Of a stretch of DNA of 60,000 bases, positions 23,901-35,900 are shown one piece after another. The DNA lies in NCBI RefSeq assembly GCF_910592395.1, contig NC_088313.1, positions 7,940,501-8,000,500 of the forward strand. Reading direction: 5' to 3'. A program made the translations under genes and the position numbers. Origin of the DNA: Lineus longissimus (lineage: Eukaryota; Nemertea; Pilidiophora; Heteronemertea; Lineidae). Below the pieces are notes generated by a model. The model was not told where the DNA came from. It did not search any database and saw only the letters and a list, made by a program, of their open reading frames with translations. How positions within the stretch are numbered: position 1 is the stretch's first letter; every line of letters begins with the position of its first letter.

Positions 23901-26900
23901 TTCTTGCCAAAGCTTTAGAAGAACAGATATTCATCAAAGATCGGCGTCCCGATAATTGAGTTAGAATAGGCAAATTATAATCTTGTTCCGGCCCCACATT
24001 TCTTTGATGAATGCCGACAGTTTGGATTGTGTACGAACTTTAGACCTCACCAATTAATTTTGGTGCTCGTCAAGGTGTTGAAATTGGCCTGAATAGGCCT
24101 AATACGATGGGAAATGTCCACTAAGAACCAGCTGCAACTAAAAGTCCCCCATCATATAGTTACTCAGATAGATGTGATGAAGCGGGAAGAAATCCCGCCA
24201 GAGACGCACCTTACAACCGACTGACAGCACCAGTGAACCACATACACTCATTGGGTTGTCCTGGTAATTACCAGATTACGGTATTTTCTTCAGACAGTTA
24301 TTAATTGTCCAGGTTGACCTATAAAGTACCGGTAGCCTATAAATACACACAGAACATCAGTAGCAGCCTACGCAGGACCGGGCCAAGCGACGATGTTGGT
24401 CATCTCTCCTTATGGAAGAGGGGATAGCAGTGTGTTGTTGCGTTTGATTCTGTGAGGATTGTAATTGGAATATAGGCATTTGTTTTTGGAATACTTAATG
24501 GATGGAGAGGTAAGTGAATATATTGTACTTACAATGAAGAATTATTCATGTTGAAGCGCATGAGATTTTCAAAGCAATCCTCTTCGAAATGAAAACTACA
24601 GATGTAGTCAACTGACGGATCTTGGTTCGGAACGAAATCGGCCCGTTTTATCTGAATGAAACGAGTCCATTTCCTTGCTCTTTCCCTATCTGAAGGAAAG
24701 GAATGTATAAACTTCCCTTGTTGGCTGCATCCAAAAACTTTACACCTTCGCCCGCCTACACGGGCCTTTTTCGGAGGCATGATATCGACAAATCCTCTGC
24801 TCTACCACGGGTGCTGAGCTTTCGCGCACTTTCGATAATCCCGAGATGACGTCACGCATAGATAATGAGGTGCGGTATTTTAGCCGTTGCCAGGGGCGGT
24901 TGCTATGGTGTTTGCCAGCGAACTGGGGGTGCAAATGAGCTGTTTTTTTCGGGAAATCATGTTTTATTATTTGGGGACTAACATACTTCAGTCTCATTAC
25001 GATACAGTTATATCTGAAAGTTATTGCGCTGTCTCTTTAAGGATAGGTTGTCAACTGGGTTGTGTCTATGCATCAACCTGGTTATCTCGGTCGAAGAAAT
25101 CATAGCAATGAAAAGTGTAAGATGTACTGTTGCAACATTCAGCTGGTTATATGTAACAAAATCTAGGTTGATAGTGACCTACCAGGTACTTTCCATGTTG
25201 TGTGTTGTATTAAATGCAAGAGTGCCATGCCTATCGGGGGAAAACCAGTTTGTTTCTGTCATATGACGACGTTTATCTATATTTGGAAGGGATTCTTCCA
25301 TGAGATAATTCTTATGAGTAAGCTGTGCAAACGCTCTTCTATTTTCTCTTTTAACTACAGTTTGGAATAAGTATAGCTATGGAAACTTGTGGGAGGCATG
25401 TATTTGAACTCTCTGATTAGGTTTACTTAGATTATATAAGTATTTTCACCGTCGTGTTTGATTCAGAACTTTCTTTTAGCACAATTTCTGCGTGTAGATT
25501 CCACTGTGTATTCTCACCGAAATTCAGCCATTTGCCCTGTCTTTCGTCAACGATTACTAACTATCTTCCTTAGTATATTTCTAAACTAAACATCAGGTTT
25601 GATTCACCTTCCAATGTAGTATCAAACCTATGCGTTCATTTCATTATATTTCCTTGTCTTCATACTTTTAACGGAGGTTTTCTGAATCATATTTACAGCT
25701 GTTTACCGTCTCGCGTCACTGTTGACATTTAGATTTAGATCGTTACGTCACGTCATCTGTTGTACTCGTGTCCTAATGACAGTACATTGACGCATTTATT
25801 TTAGCTGAGTGCCAGGCCCCTGGGCCTCTTGTTAGCACAGGGACATTCGAATGATGGACACATTCTTGGCAGGTCATTTTTAGCTCAGCTGACTAAGTCA
25901 GCCAAGCTTGTCAAATAAGTTGTTCAGTGGCGTCCGTCTGTCCATCCATCCATCCATCCATCCATCCATCCATCCATCCATCCATTCATCCGTCCATCCG
26001 TTAAACCCATGGTGCACATTTTGTAACCGTAAGACCTAGAGACTTCAATTTTGCATTTCTGGATACTTCTGGTCAAAGTCTACTTTCAAAACAAAATTTG
26101 TCGCCATTCGACCTACTTCCTGCGAGCGAGAGTGCATGAAGGAAACTGGCCTATATCGGCCTAGGAGCAGCAGAATTAGTCGAAATATGCTCTAATATTA
26201 AGATAAAATTCTTGAAAATCTATTTTATTGAGAAAAAGTTCAAAATTTTAACAGGAGAGGGCGCTACCTGCCTTTTAATTATTTCTGCCAATTCAAATTC
26301 CCGCCCGATGACGTCAGCCATCAATGAAGTCTCCTATTTGCCAGTTCTCAAAACATGGCAGCTACACAACAAAAGCAGTAGCTCCAGGAATAAATCACTG
26401 TTCACTTCAGCTTCGTAATCGATTGTACCCCCACTTTATTGTGTTTTGTGTGGTGTTCCTATTCAATCAACGATGTAAGGCCTTATTATGTTGGTTTTAA
26501 TTGAGAAGGTGCATTATACATGTTATAAGCGGCGTACGAAATACTGAAGCGGAGACAAAATGGCGGCATGTTGTTTACGACATGTGCAATAATCTTGGAG
26601 CTCAATGACACTCAAGTACCCAATTTTCTGCTTAAAAAGTAGTCTGGTAGGCGATATTATCACTAGTTCGTTTCAGTGGTAGTCATAAGGTCTTTAGGGA
26701 CTACTTTCAGAAATTAGTTCTTGAAAATTTGGCCACATTTCTGTGAAAACGATATCGGAAGTGCATGCTCTGTTCGCTATGACATCGCCGATGTATTTTG
26801 AAGTGGAGAATTCCCACAGTATGTGCAGTGAATCGGCATGATTCTGTTCGCCTATTAAGTTTTAGTTCTACGATTCTTTCATGAGTAAAAAGTAGACATT

Positions 26901-29900
26901 CTAAGCAATACAATAATGTCACTCCCATAAAAATTGATTGGAAATTGAGGGAGCTACGGCATTCTGTTCGGCAACTGGTAGCGCTGAAAAAATACATTGC
27001 ATACTGTACAATACCAAATGGCACATTTTAAAAAGCGCTCATTGGACAACGTAGGGAATCCCCAGAAATGACGTCATCGTTGGTCTAAATAGAAAACTAC
27101 GGTGGCGCAGTAGAGCACAAGAAAAGGTTTAGCATTAACTTCAGCAACAAAACGATTTCTCATGAATGATTTATTTGATCATCATCAGCTTGTTTCCCCT
27201 GATAGATAAAAAAATGATTTACAATTTCCATCAAAGTTTTCTATTTTGTGTATAGTCACATGTTATTTAACTGGCAAGGAGCCAAGCAGTTTTAAATATT
27301 CGCGGGAAAATACTTCGTACTTGTAAACGAGGCTATGACAATGAGTATCCTCATTCATGGCATAAACTTCATGTTGCGGTAAATATTTTCATGCGATGAT
27401 TTCACCCCAATTATGGTCAGGATTGAGGAATGAACAGTGGCATAATTATGTCAACCAAAAACATTGGTACCGTAGTGAACGCAAAAGGATATCAAATACC
27501 ATGGAGCATGCCATTTTCATGCATAATCAACTAAACACCGGGAAGATATTAATGATATTAACTCAGCTGAGCGCCAGGCCCTTGGGCCTCTTGTTGTGAG
27601 TCTTAGGAGCATTAAAAAAACACAAAATATCTCCATAATAAGTTCCTGTTAAATGGTCCTCAAGTCAAACCGATTTTTTAGCTCAGCTGACAAAGTCAGC
27701 TGAGCTAGTCAAATAGCTATTCGAGTGGTGTCCGTCCATCCATCCATCCATCCATCCATCCGTGGACAAAATTGGGCATTTTGTAATCATACAACCGAGG
27801 CACTTCAAATCTAGTCTTGCTTATAAACACCGCAGAAAATGTTGCTTACGGAAAAAAATTTGGGCGATTCGACTGAAATTCAGCTCCCCAGGGGGCAAAA
27901 TGCGTAAATGAAAAAACAATTTTTTGACGCTCTATTCCAGCAGATAAAAGCTTGAAATAAAGTTGAAAAGGTCTTCATGATACAGAAGTTTTGATATAAA
28001 ATAGATTAGTGTCGATTTATATCACCAGTTGGCGGTAGTGAGCAAAACTGTTGTTTGACCCCGGATGATTCCGCTTTAAATTTCCCGCCGAGTTTACCTG
28101 GAGTGCTATCGTCAAGAAAATGGCGGTGACCTTTTTATTTCTACCGGAGCGATGATTTTGTAAGTGACAAATTTTCTTTTTTAAGCCTTTACGGAAATGT
28201 ATTTTGGTACGAAACTTCACAGGTTCATAGAAAAGATCAACGAGAATGTGTTCAAATGCCCTCATAACGATGAGTTCAACGGAATTCAGTCAAAACAACC
28301 TTCGAATGGAGTCAACTTTCTTTGCGAAATTGAAGCGACGACCTCATTATTTATCGTAATTTATGCAGATCTGAGTCCAGCTGATGGGTGATGTTCTGAT
28401 TTGTGTTCAAACTATTGGAAAATTCGGAAATTAGTTCTATTAGTTCTACTATTCTGCAGGAGTATATTATAGCCATTGATGTTGACAGCTAAAAGCACGA
28501 AAACTTTGTTATGACTGGGAGCTGGAGTCAGTATTGTTTTCGCTCAGGTTTCTCGTCCAATCACGTGACCTCTCCAACACTCGATAATGCACTCTTTTCG
28601 TCCACGTTTTAGGCCAATCTTCGGCATGAACATGAAATCTAATAAGCGTAGTACTTAAATCAGATGTTTCTCTCGCCTTGAAAACATTCCTGAGTAAAAT
28701 CCATTGAGATTAGCCGAGTTAATCTACTTATTCCGTGCTTAAAATCTCTGCCGCTGAATTCTATAAATAGAAACTATTAACATCGCGGCAGTGTGGTTCC
28801 CATTGTGCGCCCTCCCACTTCACTCCATGTCAGGAAGTTTTACGGAGAGGGAGGGCGTGCGGTAAGAAGAATGGCCAAATGACGTCACGTTTTCCTGGCA
28901 ATGCCTCTTGCCAGACCAGTCAAGCATTGGGAAAGCATCTTTAATTCAGACAACATTAGAACTAGTAAAACGAATATGTTAATTTGCACAATTAAAAGCA
29001 GATTTCACCTCTAACCAGTCAAATCGGAATACGACGGCGCAAAATGTTCTCGCTTTCCTCCTGCTAAAAAACCTTGTTCCCGCACTCCTCTTTTAATTTA
29101 TGCCAAGGAATATGATATGATCTGTTTTCACTTGTTTGTAATTAAATGGTATTCATATAATGAGATCAATAGTAGTGTCCGTGTCAGATCCCATCGTTCA
29201 ACTAGTCTTCTCTCCCCAGGTGCCTCACAGACACGGACCTTCACAGGTCCCCATACTCAAGACCAACTCTTACGATATCGCCCTCAAAACAATCCTGGAG
29301 TCATGAATTCACAGGTGCTCCTGTGAAATCTCAGTTCTAGTTTATTTATCAAACTTTATCGAGTGTTCTCGAATCGAATGGATGTGACGATCGTCGGGGC
29401 GGATTGATATGTGGTTAGGTTGTGCGTCCAAGGCGATTAGGTCATTCAGTTAGTTTGAGAAAGGTCATGATTATGAAGATGCGTGTTGTGTTATCATAAC
29501 CGGAAAATAAGTTGAAGTTATTATTAGTACTACGATTCTTACATGAGTAAAAAGTAGACGTTTTAAGCAACACAATAATATTACTCCCATAAAAAAACTG
29601 TCAATTCTCCTTACCACTCACAGAAACCCTGCCTGGACATACCACAGTTGTCCATGGAGAAGTCTCATCCTCTCTGACACTTCTTTTTTGTAAAGCTACC
29701 GATACAATATACTGAACTAGGGATATCTTCCGTTGCCACCTGTAATATTTACATACCATGGCTGATTAGTTCAATCATATTTCATCCAGCTGGCAGCTCT
29801 GCATTGGAAATTCTAGTGGTATAACGTGTTCTCTTGACCTTCAAACAGTAGTATAAAGCCGATATTTACTACTTTATACCCTCAGTCCTATGTTATTAGG

Positions 29901-32900
29901 TCATCCAGCTGAGCGCCAGGCCCTTGGGCCTCTTGTTTCAAACAAATTTCAGGTTAACAGTCTGATTAGATCTACTATTGACCAAAACGAGTTGTATGAC
30001 TGCCCAACCACAAAAGCTGCTGATGCAATTGAGAATAGTTGTTGACAATATTAGTCAAAATCTTGATAATTTGTCTTTTTCATATGTGGTAAAAATTTTC
30101 AAACTATTCGATATTGGGGCATGAACGCAATAAACAAATTTTTAGTCATTTTGAGAAGAAAAAAAGGTTGTTGATTTCACTTTCCAGGTCTTGCCCAGTA
30201 AACCCATTTCGCTGAAATGTTGCTTGCAATGATCCCTTCAATGAAAAATTCTGAAAATCATTTTACCAATTTCTTTCAGACGCAGCCAGTTCCAAACCCT
30301 ATAGCTTATTACATGCACCAGGAGCCTGAAGTGATGCACAAGATTGAGACAAGTGTCAACCACTTTGTGGAGCTGGTAGCGCCCGTACTCATCCTCATTC
30401 CATTCCGTCCACTCTGCATTGCCGGGGGTCTCATTCAGATACTTTTTCAAGTGAGTGTACTTCCCTTCAACTTCATTGCACTATTTCATTCCATATGATT
30501 TGAGAGTGTCTTGTCATACGCTTGAAATGGCGCTGTACAAGAATCATACTGATATTTCCCTTAATCCAGGCACCATTAGTCTCCACGCAACCCAAAACAC
30601 TTAACCCCTGGATATGTTTGTCTCATAGGTGGTTTAAAATCTATTAGTAGAGTCAATATAGCACCTGACCCCAAAAAAATTGCAAGCAAACGTTTTATGG
30701 TTGTTTATTGTAGTATTGGGTCTTGTGAACAACATATCAAAAGTTTACAAAAATTTAAGTCCGGGAAAGGGTCAAAAAGTGACGTCAAAAACAAGATGGC
30801 CGCCAAATCATAAAAGTGGCTATATCTCACTTCATATTTGACATAGAGTGAAAATATTGGTGTCTAGGTATAGGTTTTAGGGATCAAGGAATCCATTAAG
30901 CCTATTTATGAGGTTGTAGGAGAATTGCATAATGGGAAATCCAAGATGGCCGCCACGACGGCCCCAGATTATGTCTTTGGCCACAACTCAGTTCATACTA
31001 AACGAAACTGACAGTTGTGTGGTGTTTTTTCATAGGTTTTAGGGGTCAAGGAATCCATTAAGACTATTTATGAGGTTGTAGAAGAAGTGCATAATAGGGA
31101 ATCCAAGATGGCCACCAGATATGGTGCGTAAGTTGGGAATATTAAAGAACTATATTTAGCAACGACTATATGTACATAGTAATATTTTATTTTTAGTCAC
31201 TGTGGAAATAGCCTCTATATCTCATTGTTCTTCATCAACGTCTTCTTCGTCTGGTATTGGGTCCAGAGTCATGTTATCCCCTCTTGACAAGATCCGCATG
31301 CATTCGTGCACTCAAGCCCATGCTTTTTGCAGGTACACCTTAGTGTGTTACATGTAGCGGAGCAGTTGCAGTGGATCATTTTGAGGAGAGCCTCGGGAGC
31401 AAGGTCATTATCCATCATGATCGGAATGAGTGTATCCCCTTGGACTTTGAATCCCCAGTCAGTTGGAACCATGTCCTCACTCATGCCCATCCAGACAAGC
31501 ACTTGGTAATGCACCCTTAGTGAGTGAAATCTGGTGGCAGAAGCAGTTGGTGGAAGTCGTTCAGGTGTCACAAATGCCTTGGCTCTTGAAACTTTCTTAC
31601 AGATCAAACTGTACCTAAGGGCTGCAAGAGATTCGCTTTGATTCCCATTAAACAATGAAATCATTGCTTTAGAGCCAGTACCTTCGATAGTTTTTTTGTC
31701 TCTGTCAGGGGAACAAAACACCTTTGAACATGAGCGTAACACGGTGTCTCCCTTCAGAATCTTTTCGAACACGGATTTCTTTCCAATGCCAAAGATTCTT
31801 GAAGTCGTATCACAACCCGTGAATGCGTGCAAAAACAGCAGATCAGTGCATATGTCATCACCTAATATATGTTTCAGAACACTGATGTTGTACACATGTT
31901 TTGTTTTATCACCACTTTTGTCTGAACGGAAGTACAGCTCATGGCTGTCCTCAACTGTCGCATGATACAAGAGGAGAATCAACAGGTCGGTATCTTCACC
32001 AATGAGCGTTGTAGATTTGTACCTAGACATCGAAACTGCAGCTTTTACAATGTCCACGTCTGCATCTCCCTCAGCTTGAATGACATCGCAGCCTTTCTGT
32101 CGCAAACAGTTTGCGATTAGATCAATCATAGCCTGTTTGTTTTCCACATTTGAGAGGAAGTCTTCCTTTTTTCCAACGAACTTGGTAGCATCTGATATAT
32201 CGACCTTGTTTGCAGTCTTGTTAGCACCTCGTCGCTGATGAGTATTATCCTTAATTCCTGGCCCTCCGCTGTACCCATCAAAGACAACTGTGGCATGTCC
32301 GTATAAATCACCAGTGAGCTTTGCATATGCCTCGGCGATCGAGCTGTATGTGGACCATTCGGTCCATTTCGTTCTATGCAAAAGTGAGCCCCCGTCTAAA
32401 ACGTAGTGATCAGTGACTGGGATTGTATCGAGCACGGCATCCTCGGATTTAGGAGTGACATGGTTTCTTATAGCTTCCATCAGTTGTGCCTTGTCTGGTT
32501 TGCGCAAGCAGTGCTTTGCTTCAAATAACGATGGAGGATGAGGTCTGAGTTCATAGTCCATCACCTCACTTAGACTAAGATCTTCTCCTGACTGTGACAC
32601 AACCAAGAACCTCTGAAACAACAGAGCTGGGTCGATGGTTCGATCGCCAGTTATTTTGATGGCCCGGGCAGTAGCTAATGTCTTCACTCTAGTATTTCTC
32701 TTGTGCGAATACGAAAATATAGACTGTCCTTCCATTGCTTTTACTACGCTTTTGCCAACCGTGAAAAGATCATGCACGTTCACATCTTCATTAGCATTTA
32801 TCCCTGTTATAATGTTGCGCAAGGTGGCATCCCCTGTAAAGGGAGAAAAGTCTGCAAGTTTTTCTATTAGCTTTTCTCCGTCTGCTTTATCTCTGTTCAT

Positions 32901-35900
32901 CCTTGAAGGCGTAGCCTCTTTGTGCTGTTCACTTGTTGTGTATACCATCTGGCTGAACTCTTGCATGGCATAGTTGTAGGCTGAGGTTACAGGGCGAGAC
33001 ATGGTCCAAAGTGTTCTTTGGTGTTCACTGAAGCCACTTCCTCTTGTTAGCCCGCCTGTGCTTTTAAGAGAACGCATGAGCGTCTGCTCTATAACAAGAT
33101 CAGAGCTTAGGCCAGCCCAGTATTGGTTGCTGCGGCGTATGACATGGAAGCCATTCATAAACTTCTGATGAACAGTAGGGTTTTCAGCTTCTAAGCTGTT
33201 CATCTTCTGTAGATACAGATAACCCGACTTGAGATAGTTAGGGTGTCCAGCTGCTGCAAATATTGGCAAACAATCTGCGATGGCATGGAGGTGCATCTCC
33301 CATGACCCAGTGCGATCAGCCTCAATGAGCTCGCGTGCAACTCCCAACATTTTCTGATAGTTTATCCACAGTTTACTTGTCTTTGAATCATTGGATAGTT
33401 CACATTCTTTCGATTTGAGCTGATCAGCGATTGTTGCGATGCAATCCGACTTCAGCAACGACTCCATCTCTCGTTCACCAGTTTCCGTAAGAGCGTAGAG
33501 CGTTTCAAGCTCTTTCAAGACGTTTTCAAAACCAGGCTCGTCCTTGATGATTTTAGCCACTATCTGATGCGTAAGGCATTGATCCACAAGAAGATGTCCA
33601 CGAAATGCACGTTGTACAGATTTACCACTCATCATATGCACAACCGCGTTTTCTCCATAGACTGTTTCTAGGATCTCTCTCAGCCCACACCCATCCATTA
33701 ATGTTCCTATTGCCCCCAGAAGATTCATGAAGGTATGGAAACTGCCTAGTAACAACACAACATTTCTAATCGGACTATTGTCTGGTACTTCATTTACGAT
33801 CTCCGATGCCTTCCAGAAGAGCGGCTGGTCGAATGTAACGATTGGTGGGATGTTTTGCTTAGCGGCTAGGTTGCATACGTACTCCAACGTGGAGAAAATG
33901 CATGTTTTGTCGCTTGATGACCAATAACATAAACTGAGCTATTTTTAAGTCTTGGGTGTATTGCGGTCAGCATCGATTTGCAATGATGCACTTCTTCTAC
34001 AACCTCATAAATAGTCTTAATGGATTCCTTGACCCCTAAAACCTATGAAAAGACACCACACAACTGTCAGTTTCGTTAAGTATGAACTGAGTTGTGGCCA
34101 AAGACATAATCTGGGGCCGTCGTGGCGGCCATCTTGGATTTCCCATTATGCAATTCTCCTACAACCTCATAAATAGGCTTAATGGATTCCTTGACCCCTA
34201 AAACCTATACCTAGACACCAATATTTTCACTCTATGTCAAATATGAAGTGAGATATAGCCACTTTTATGATTTGGCGGCCATCTTGTTTTTGACGTCACT
34301 TTTTGACCCTTTCCCGGGCATAAATTTTTGTAAACTTTTGATATGTTGTTTACAAGACCCAATACTACAATAAACAACCATAAAACGTTTGCTTGCAATT
34401 TTTTTGAGGTTAGGCCTTATTTTTCATAAATTGACTCTACTATATGTTTTAAGCTTTGCTGTGCTTTAGCCAGTGAAGCTTCAGGATTGAGTACCAGCTT
34501 GCTAGCACACAACGCAATCGATCAAAAGGCAATAGCACTCTGTATTCTGCCGTAATTATGGCTGCTGACTTCCTCCATTCAAAATTAGTGCAATGTTTTG
34601 AGGCCAAAACCGCTACAAAAAAAATTTTAGTTGCCTTTATTTAGAGGAAAATTATCCGATTCCAGCATACATTTTCGGTACTTCCGGTAAGAGGCTTCCA
34701 AGATTTCTATTTGCATATTCCTGATGGACCTGCATGTTTTACACCTTTTTGGCTCACCTATTGATACATTAAGGAGGTATGTTCGTGGGGAAATTTCCGT
34801 GTAATACAAATTTTGTCGACCAGTACCGCTTCTCAGAGTCACTGAAAATAATATTCTGCTTTGTTGAAGGTGATGATTTATCGGGTAACAAATACATACA
34901 ATATAATATACAATTGTTGACATATATTAACCCTTGCGCTGCGGAACCCAAAATCTCTATTTTCGATGGGAAAATGAACCATTTTCTAATCTTAAAAACC
35001 AAGAAACTGGGCTTCAAAATCACAAAACTATCAAATGTCCCATTAGATAACAGTAACATTAAAATAAGTACAATTTTAATAAAGCAAAAATTGGATTTTT
35101 AAATATGTGAACGTTTGACCACAAAAGTCGAGACATTTTGCATTTCTTCATATTTTACCACGAACGGGAACTTAAACCCGCTATAAAACTAATTTTAGTC
35201 GGTCAAAATTAATAAGATGAATATCCCATTAGATGACAACAAATGGAACCATGTGATACCCTTAGATGGTCCATTAAGCACCGACAACATACTTAACTGC
35301 TAAACACAAAAATATATTTTGATATTGACTAATTGAGTAGAATAACGCATTTCGGACATTATTCTCAAATCAGTGCCATCGCTTATTCTCAAAACTTTCA
35401 ATATCCCATTAGATGACAACAAATGGAACCATGTGATACCCTCAGATGGTCCATTAAGCACCGACAACATACTTAACTGCTAACCACAAAAATATGTTTT
35501 GATATTGTCTAATTGATTAGAATAACGCATTTCGGAAATTATTCTCAAATCAGTGTCATCGCTTATTCTCAAAACTTTCAAATGTAAAAGTCGAAACATA
35601 TCACTTTTCCGTTGTCTTTGACACTATTTTTATATTTCTAAATAGTTTTATGGAAATCAGTGAATTTGAAGCTGGCGTTTTCTTTAAAACGGAGTGTTTG
35701 TAATGGCCATGTTCAGCTGATCGTAGAATTGTTCAATTTCCAGTTGTGTGGAATTGGCTTGGGTCAACGAGTTACCCGAGAGATCTCTGTCCGAACGCGC
35801 ATCTTTTGGAACAGGCGGTGACTTTAATGTTGAAACCATACGTTCCCTAGTTGCCTGACTCACTATTTGAAAGACTCTGGTTTCTGGTTAAAAAATGACT

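Larger units (their letters stand above)
18980..24780 (-). pseudogene. THAP-Kolobok transposase, core lost at LINE insertion
   Basis: Exons read on the - strand: 24780-24533, about 24010-23762, about 23775-23506, 23395-23127, 23041-22751, 22531 to the LINE edge near 22430, LINE edge near 19975 to 19912, 19784-19613, 19429-19281 and 19164-18980. Exon 1 is a THAP zinc finger with Cys13, Cys18, Cys61 and His64. The middle is acidic and basic low-complexity sequence, with [11 protein letters not shown] as a likely nuclear signal. The next exons carry a CRCAG...CQEC finger and [12 protein letters not shown], a Kolobok hallmark. The C-terminal exons give [18 protein letters not shown] and [19 protein letters not shown]. 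About 250 residues expected between [10 protein letters not shown] and [10 protein letters not shown], including the catalytic core, are absent where the LINE sits. The exon 2/3 junction is also unclear (short intron or frameshift). Candidate poly(A) signals on the - strand are at 18770-18775 and 18760-18765. Confidence 0.85.
17502..25036. mobile_element. Kolobok-type DNA transposon 1, complete, TTAA target duplication
   Basis: The element begins AGAGACAGCGCAA (17502-17514) and ends with the exact reverse complement TTGCGCTGTCTCT (25024-25036). It is flanked by TTAA at 17498-17501 and 25037-25040. Inside are a spliced ballast-domain gene on the + strand (17745-18757) and a many-exon THAP-transposase gene on the - strand (24780-18980). 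The two genes converge with 222 bases between stops. A LINE of about 2.45 kb has inserted into the transposase, so the element proper is about 5.1 kb. Kolobok elements are known for TTAA targets and THAP-containing transposases, which fits well. Confidence 0.9.
30645..34442. mobile_element. 3.8 kb element with ~450-bp terminal inverted repeats and a nuclease-like gene
   Basis: The left arm (30645-31092) is inversely repeated at 33986-34442, with small differences near the tips. The outer ends are TAGTAGAGTCAAT and ATTGACTCTACTA. Flanking triplets TAT at 30642-30644 and 34443-34445 could be a 3-bp target duplication. Each arm contains two copies of a block with AAGGAATCCATTAAG and TATTTATGAGGTTGTAG, and the phrase CCAAGATGGCCGCC. 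The interior holds one long - strand gene (31269-33887) with little other DNA. It lies in an LMF1 intron. The superfamily is not certain; see the protein entry. Confidence 0.82.

Noticed and set aside
25938-25984. CRISPR-like or regulatory repeat
   Set aside because: It is a simple CCAT microsatellite inside a eukaryotic dispersed repeat.
30645-34442. Assigning the long-TIR element to Academ
   Set aside because: The 3-bp duplication and nuclease-like motifs are compatible, but I could not recognise the Academ transposase signature, so the class is left open.
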